From contig NZ_CP036268.1 of the NCBI RefSeq assembly GCF_007744515.1, forward strand, positions 4,707,113-4,771,112: 64,000 nucleotides of DNA. The letters are read 5' to 3'. A program made the translations under genes and the position numbers. Origin of the DNA: Stratiformator vulcanicus. GTDB taxonomy: Bacteria > Planctomycetota > Planctomycetia > Planctomycetales > Planctomycetaceae. Numbering within the stretch: position 1 is the stretch's first letter; each line of letters opens with the position of its first letter. Under the pieces are notes generated by a model that saw only the letters and a program-made list of their open reading frames with translations, searched no databases and was not told where the DNA came from. Shown here piece by piece: positions 59,945-64,000 of the stretch.

Positions 59945-61705
59945 CTATCGAACTCGCCCGTGTTCAGACCGGTCGACCGGCCGGAGACGGACCACTCTCA
60001 GGTCGGTCGTTCCGAACGGGACGTTCCAATCTCGATCTACCCATCTGTGCGTGTGCAATACGGCAGTCGACTTTGAGGGAGCGATTACCCAAATCGCATC
60101 CCGCACCGCCAACATCTGCCGGAGTCCGGCAATCGAATTCGCTCGTTTAATCGGCCGGTCCAGATGACCAACGACCGCGTGCTCACCGATGTCGAATGCG
60201 AATAACGGTTCGTATGGCGGCACTAACGCATCAACTCGCTGCGCGGAGGCGGCCACTTCCTGTCGGCCATCGTTTGAGGGGAGCACCCACATCAACCCGA
60301 CGATGAATCCGAAGCATCCGACTCCGCCGATCAAAATCGCCGCGGTCTTCGGCTTGCGCAACGGAAGGAGCACCAGCGCGACGATTGCAGCCGACGCGAA
60401 TATCGAGGCGGCGAGCGTCGAAAGCGAAAGCACCGGAACGTCGTGCCGCGCATCCAATCGCATCACCAGATAGACGAGACCGGCCAGTACGGCCGCGACT
60501 GCGACGCAAGTTGCGGGCACATTCAGCAGCGGTTCGCCCCGCGCTGCGCATTTTCGCAACTGCTCGATTCTCCGAGCGGCCCACAGCGAACAGATTGGGA
60601 GGGCCGGGAGGAGATAGTGACTGTGCTTATTGACCGACAGGGAAAGGATCGCCAATTGGGTCAACAACCAAACCCAAAGAAAGCGTTCTCGCAGATCGGT
60701 CGGACGAGCGTCACGACGGGCCGACGTCGCCCGCCACGAGAATCGCTGACGCAAAGAGGCTGCCGTTGACGGCCAGGCAGCCTGAAAACTCAGCACCGCC
60801 CCCGGAATAGCGAAGATCGTCCACGGCATCGACAGTCCGAGCAAATGCGGAACGTAGTACCAAATCGGTGACGATCCGGTCGCCCCGACCGCCCGGCCGA
60901 CCGTCTCGACCAACCAGATCTCGATGGCGTCGGGTCGTTCGGCTAGCAGCAACATTGGCCAAACGAAGATGGCAGCCGGCAATGCCACAAGCGTGCCGGG
61001 ATTCAGTAAGAGTTTCCGGATTTGGTCTCGGCGACCTCGCAGCGTGAGCCAAACGATCGCGACACCGAAAATCATCGCCGGTCCGAAATGAAATTTCCCG
61101 AGCCAACTGACGGCGGCTAGCAGGCCAATGATCGTCCCGTCTCGGTAAGAGAGGCTCCCCCGATCATCCGCCTCTTTCGGCGCGATCAGAAATAGCGCGG
61201 CAGTCGAAAGCAGGCAGAGGGTCATATCGACCTCGGCCGAACGACCGTAAGTCACCACGTAGACACTGGAGACCTGAGCAAGAAACGCCGCGACGGCAGC
61301 CGTTCGTCCATACCACGCATCCGCCCAGAAAAAGAGAAGGATCGCCAAACCGACCGCGGCAAGGGCACTCGGGAGGCGTGCGGTCGCAGTGTCGATCCGA
61401 CCGGCCAAACGCCCGACCGTGGCATGGGTCCAATAGACAAGAGGCGGCTTCCGCAGCCGAGGCTCACCGGCGTAGGTCGGAACGAGAAAATCACCGGTGC
61501 GCAGCATCTCCTGCGCAGGCACGATCGCCAACGATTCGTGGTGCCCCGCAGGTCGCCAAGTTCCGAGTTGAAAGAACAGGAACAGCGTGGCCGCAAAAGC
61601 AGCCAGCATCGCGGGCTTCATCGCGCGCGACAGCCGGGCCGACGCCACGGGGGCTGCTCCGATCGACACAACCGAGCCGGCGGTGGCATGGGATAGCGAC
61701 GACAT
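59945..61705 (-). CDS. GT39/ArnT-like polyprenyl-phosphate-sugar transferase
   Basis: 586 residues, about eleven membrane segments. The first periplasmic loop has GHHESLAIVPAQEMLRTGDF and LRKPPLVYWTHA, the hallmark of ArnT/PMT-type enzymes, and the second AEVDMTLCLLS. A soluble C-terminal region (about 490-586) is periplasmic. It would transfer a sugar from undecaprenyl phosphate to lipid A or a surface protein. The GT2 gene upstream, 83 bases away, could make that donor, giving an ArnC/ArnT-like pair. An Ala-rich N-terminus precedes the first membrane segment. Confidence 0.9.
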   Translation of the reverse strand: MSSLSHATAGSVVSIGAAPVASARLSRAMKPAMLAAFAATLFLFFQLGTWRPAGHHESLAIVPAQEMLRTGDFLVPTYAGEPRLRKPPLVYWTHATVGRLAGRIDTATARLPSALAAVGLAILLFFWADAWYGRTAAVAAFLAQVSSVYVVTYGRSAEVDMTLCLLSTAALFLIAPKEADDRGSLSYRDGTIIGLLAAVSWLGKFHFGPAMIFGVAIVWLTLRGRRDQIRKLLLNPGTLVALPAAIFVWPMLLLAERPDAIEIWLVETVGRAVGATGSSPIWYYVPHLLGLSMPWTIFAIPGAVLSFQAAWPSTAASLRQRFSWRATSARRDARPTDLRERFLWVWLLTQLAILSLSVNKHSHYLLPALPICSLWAARRIEQLRKCAARGEPLLNVPATCVAVAAVLAGLVYLVMRLDARHDVPVLSLSTLAASIFASAAIVALVLLPLRKPKTAAILIGGVGCFGFIVGLMWVLPSNDGRQEVAASAQRVDALVPPYEPLFAFDIGEHAVVGHLDRPIKRANSIAGLRQMLAVRDAIWVIAPSKSTAVLHTHRWVDRDWNVPFGTTDLRVVRLRPVDRSEHGRVR

Positions 61706-61788
61706 GAAGCCTCATCTGCTGCTGGCGGGTCGATCAACTCATCAATCGGCGAGCGGGCGCCTGCTTGTCGCTCCGCTTCGGTCCGACT

Positions 61789-62778
61789 CTAGGCGGCCGC
61801 TTTCAGCCCGACATCGTGCGACTCTTCATCGGGGGAGTCGAAGTTGATCTTTTCACGCACGGCGTATGGGGGAACTCCGCGCGACTGAAAGTAGATCCGG
61901 GTGATGAGTTCGCCGAGCAAACCGATCGCAAAAAACTGCACGCCCGCCATGATCGACAACGCCGTCAGCAACAGCATTGGATTGCCGGTCATATCGATTC
62001 CCGAACCGAGTTTCATCGCGACGGTCGTCGTGCCGGAGATCGCTGCAACACCAGCGCAGCAAAAGCCAGCCATCCCGAACAGTTTCATCGGCGAAGCGAG
62101 GTATTTCGTCAGATAGTGAACCGTCATCAAATCGAGCAGCACTCGGAAGACCCGTCCCATACCGTACTTCGAGACGCCGCGGGTCCGAGGGTGATGCCGC
62201 GTGACGACTTCGGCGCACCTCGCACCGCGCTGGGCGGCGAGAATCGGAATGAAGCGGTGCATCTCGCCGACGAGGTTCAGTTCCTGGGCGACCTCACGCC
62301 GCATCGCTTTGAGCGTGCAGCCGAGATCATGCACCGGCACCTTCGTCACCCAGGAGATCAGTCCGTTCGCGATCCAAGATGGGACTTTGCGATGCAGCAG
62401 CGCGTCCTGTCGATCTTTCCGCCAGCCATGAACGAGATCGAAACCTTCATCTAACTTGGTGAGCATCATCGGGATGTCGCCGGGGTCATTTTGCAGGTCG
62501 CCGTCGAGCGTGACGACCACGTCACCCGTCGCCGCGTGTAAACCTGCTTCCATCGCCGCGGTTTGACCGAAATTTCCGCGAAAAGAGACGACTTTGAAAC
62601 GCCGGTCTTTCGCAGCCAAACTCTTGATCGCATTACCTGTTCCATCGAGCGAACCGTCGTCGACCAACACGACTTCGGATGATCGATCGAGCTTCGAGAT
62701 CACGGCTTCGACAGCTTCGTACAACGGTTCGACGTTCTCGACTTCGTTGTAGAGCGGAATAACGATCGAAACGTCCAT
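61789..62778 (-). CDS. GT2 glycosyltransferase, polyprenyl-phosphate sugar synthase-like (ArnC/DPM1 type)
   Basis: 329 residues; the ATG at 62778 has AGGA about 6 bases upstream. GT2 motifs: [33 protein letters not shown], and [16 protein letters not shown] with the DxD-like DGD. Then QxxRW-like [15 protein letters not shown]. Two C-terminal membrane segments (about 240-300). Such enzymes build undecaprenyl-phosphate-linked sugars (L-Ara4N, glucose or mannose). It lies before the GT39 gene in the same direction. Divergent from pyrF over 139 bases. Confidence 0.93.
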   Translation of the reverse strand: MDVSIVIPLYNEVENVEPLYEAVEAVISKLDRSSEVVLVDDGSLDGTGNAIKSLAAKDRRFKVVSFRGNFGQTAAMEAGLHAATGDVVVTLDGDLQNDPGDIPMMLTKLDEGFDLVHGWRKDRQDALLHRKVPSWIANGLISWVTKVPVHDLGCTLKAMRREVAQELNLVGEMHRFIPILAAQRGARCAEVVTRHHPRTRGVSKYGMGRVFRVLLDLMTVHYLTKYLASPMKLFGMAGFCCAGVAAISGTTTVAMKLGSGIDMTGNPMLLLTALSIMAGVQFFAIGLLGELITRIYFQSRGVPPYAVREKINFDSPDEESHDVGLKAAA

Positions 62779-62917
62779 GTTTTCCTGCGTCCGGAGCACT
62801 GGGTTCGCAACAGAATGCGCAGCACGACGATGCCTGCCCATCGGCGCGGAAGTCTGGCACAATGACACCAAAGCGTCCAGACGAATCAAGGCCCCGCCAG
62901 CCAGCGCAGATTGCCCG

Positions 62918-63859
62918 ATGTCACATTTCGCACAGCGTCTTCACGCCGCGATCAAACACAAACAGACGCCGGCTTTAGTCGGTCTCGATCCGCGACTATC
63001 GCAACTTCCGCCGCAAATTGTGAAGTCTGCGCGAACCCGGCATTCCGATGCAAATTTGGCGGCTGCCGCCGCATTCGAAGAGTTTTGCATCAGATTGATC
63101 GATGTCGTGACGCCGCTTGTCCCTGCGGTGAAGCCTCAATCGGCTTTTTTCGAGGAACTTGGACCGGCTGGGTCGCAGGCTCTGGCGAACGTCATCTCGC
63201 ATGCTCGGTCGCAGAAATTGATCGTGATTCTCGACGCCAAGCGGGGTGATATCGGCTCGACGGCCGAAGCCTACGCCCGGGGTTTGATCGGTGGCGCAGA
63301 CCCGCCGAGTCCTTGGATGGCCGACGCACTGACGGTGAACCCCTACCTTGGCACCGACACACTGCAACCGTTCGTCGATGTCGCGACCGAGCGAGGCGGC
63401 GGTATTTACGTGCTCGTCCGAACCAGCAATCCCGGTGCGTCCGCCTTTCAGGATCGGAGCGAGGACGGACAAAAATTGTTTGAAACCGTCGGCAGTGAAG
63501 TCGAACGTCTCGCTAGGGAGACGTCAGCCGAGGCCAATTACGGCTGCGTTGGAGCGGTTGTCGGCGCAACCTATCCTGCGGAACTTGCCGCACTTCGCGA
63601 GGCAATGCCGCACACACCCTTGCTCGTTCCAGGATACGGCAGCCAAGGGGGCACTGCGGCCGATGTCGCCTCGTCCTTCGATACGAGCGGACTCGGTGCC
63701 GTCATTAACAGCTCGCGGGCCATCAATTTCGCCTTTCGAGCTGAGCAGTACGCTACTGAATTCGGCGAAGAGCGATGGGAAGAGGCCGCCGAGGCGGCGA
63801 CGCGGGCGATGATTTCTGATCTCGCCGATCTCACGCCTGCAAGTGCGCTGCAGACTTAG
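62918..63859 (+). CDS. pyrF: Orotidine 5'-phosphate decarboxylase (long type)
   Basis: Last step of UMP synthesis. 313 residues, the long bacterial type-2 form. The catalytic Lys-Asp network is [16 protein letters not shown] (Lys108, Asp111), with [11 protein letters not shown] as the N-terminal substrate loop and [10 protein letters not shown] and VINSSRAI contacting phosphate. Chosen start is the ATG at 62918 ([16 protein letters not shown]); upstream in-frame sequence is unconvincing. Its stop overlaps the stop of the convergent Uma2-like fragment. Confidence 0.96.
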   Translation: MSHFAQRLHAAIKHKQTPALVGLDPRLSQLPPQIVKSARTRHSDANLAAAAAFEEFCIRLIDVVTPLVPAVKPQSAFFEELGPAGSQALANVISHARSQKLIVILDAKRGDIGSTAEAYARGLIGGADPPSPWMADALTVNPYLGTDTLQPFVDVATERGGGIYVLVRTSNPGASAFQDRSEDGQKLFETVGSEVERLARETSAEANYGCVGAVVGATYPAELAALREAMPHTPLLVPGYGSQGGTAADVASSFDTSGLGAVINSSRAINFAFRAEQYATEFGEERWEEAAEAATRAMISDLADLTPASALQT

Positions 63860-64000
63860 CGAGAAAAGAATCTGCTCACCGGCACCGCGAATCCCGGCAA
63901 ATGCGGTTCGCAGGTGATCTCGTCATCGCCGGAAACCATTCGCGGGGGAACGCCCGGTTCGAAAATTGTGACAGATCCATTTAACGGTTCGACTCGCCAG
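63856..64000 (-). CDS. Uma2-like protein, C-terminal fragment cut by window edge
   Basis: The minus strand from 63999 reads [20 protein letters not shown], then [20 protein letters not shown] and VSRFFSR before a TAA at 63856-63858. This matches the Uma2/DUF820 C-terminal pattern (strand, turn, DE, LPGF, xxxxxF). Only about 47 residues lie in the window. It overlaps the pyrF stop by four bases. It would be the second Uma2 gene in the window. Confidence 0.65.
   Translation of the reverse strand, partial: WRVEPLNGSVTIFEPGVPPRMVSGDDEITCEPHLPGFAVPVSRFFSR

Noticed and set aside
59641-60167. Plus-strand frames of 130-170 residues opposite the GT39 gene end
   Set aside because: No conserved features; they overlap a clear membrane glycosyltransferase antisense.

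Overview
The window is GC-rich chromosomal DNA from a member of the Planctomycetota, probably a Planctomycetales species (inferred from protein families, not from a marker gene). The lineage call rests on a formylglycine-type sulfatase, a DUF1592/DUF1587-type cytochrome protein followed by a DUF1552 Tat-secreted protein, an FG-GAP/cytochrome fusion, an unusually long SecA, and dispersed palindromes that encode SPQRKQG/SLARRAS peptides when translated. WaaA (Kdo transferase) implies a Gram-negative envelope with lipid A. Most of the window is housekeeping or envelope metabolism. No rRNA, tRNA, CRISPR array or prophage was recognised.

Layout. 1-6.5 kb: metK (cut by the window edge), waaA and secA on the minus strand. 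waaA carries a 279-bp in-frame block made of two families of dispersed palindromic repeats, and another copy lies between secA and waaA. 6.8-10.1 kb: a secreted sulfatase, a secreted beta-propeller-like protein, and a RAYT transposase bounded by perfect 29-bp inverted palindromes of the family found inside waaA. 10.2-14.4 kb: glgB with a clear terminator, a cytochrome P450 and a small membrane protein. 14.6-18.3 kb: pheT, a membrane protein whose N-terminus is encoded by the repeat, and dus, joined by ATGA/TGATG overlaps. 18.8-21.7 kb: a secreted esterase, a His/Asn-rich secreted protein with terminator, and an NmrA-like oxidoreductase.

21.8-24.5 kb: a four-gene lipid operon (small EamA/SMR-like protein, a CDP-alcohol phosphotransferase with a modified motif, CdsA, PlsC). 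24.7-30.2 kb: the minus-strand operon phoH-pgpH-ybeY-corC/tlyC. 30.6-35.6 kb: an ExeA-like ATPase with a very long acidic tail, a GT39-like membrane glycosyltransferase and a cupin. 36-40.5 kb: a LysM protein, an FG-GAP/cytochrome gene flanked by two 142-bp copies of the lysM 3' end, xerC and a small gene. 40.8-50.9 kb: a lipoprotein, a small protein, thpR, a lipase-like hydrolase, an M3 oligopeptidase, and the DUF1592/DUF1552 pair.

50.9-59.6 kb: a two-gene nucleotidyltransferase/small-protein module, then gltD, a Uma2-family gene and gltB, headed by a LysR regulator. 59.9-64 kb: a GT2/GT39 pair that probably makes and uses a polyprenyl-linked sugar, pyrF, and the 3' end of a second Uma2-like gene.

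The strongest candidates for new biology are: the RAYT-linked repeats that have become protein-coding sequence in waaA and in the gene after pheT; the lysM-tail duplication bracketing the FG-GAP/cytochrome gene; the double-Asn CDP-alcohol phosphotransferase operon; the nucleotidyltransferase/small-protein pair; and the Uma2 gene inserted between gltB and gltD.
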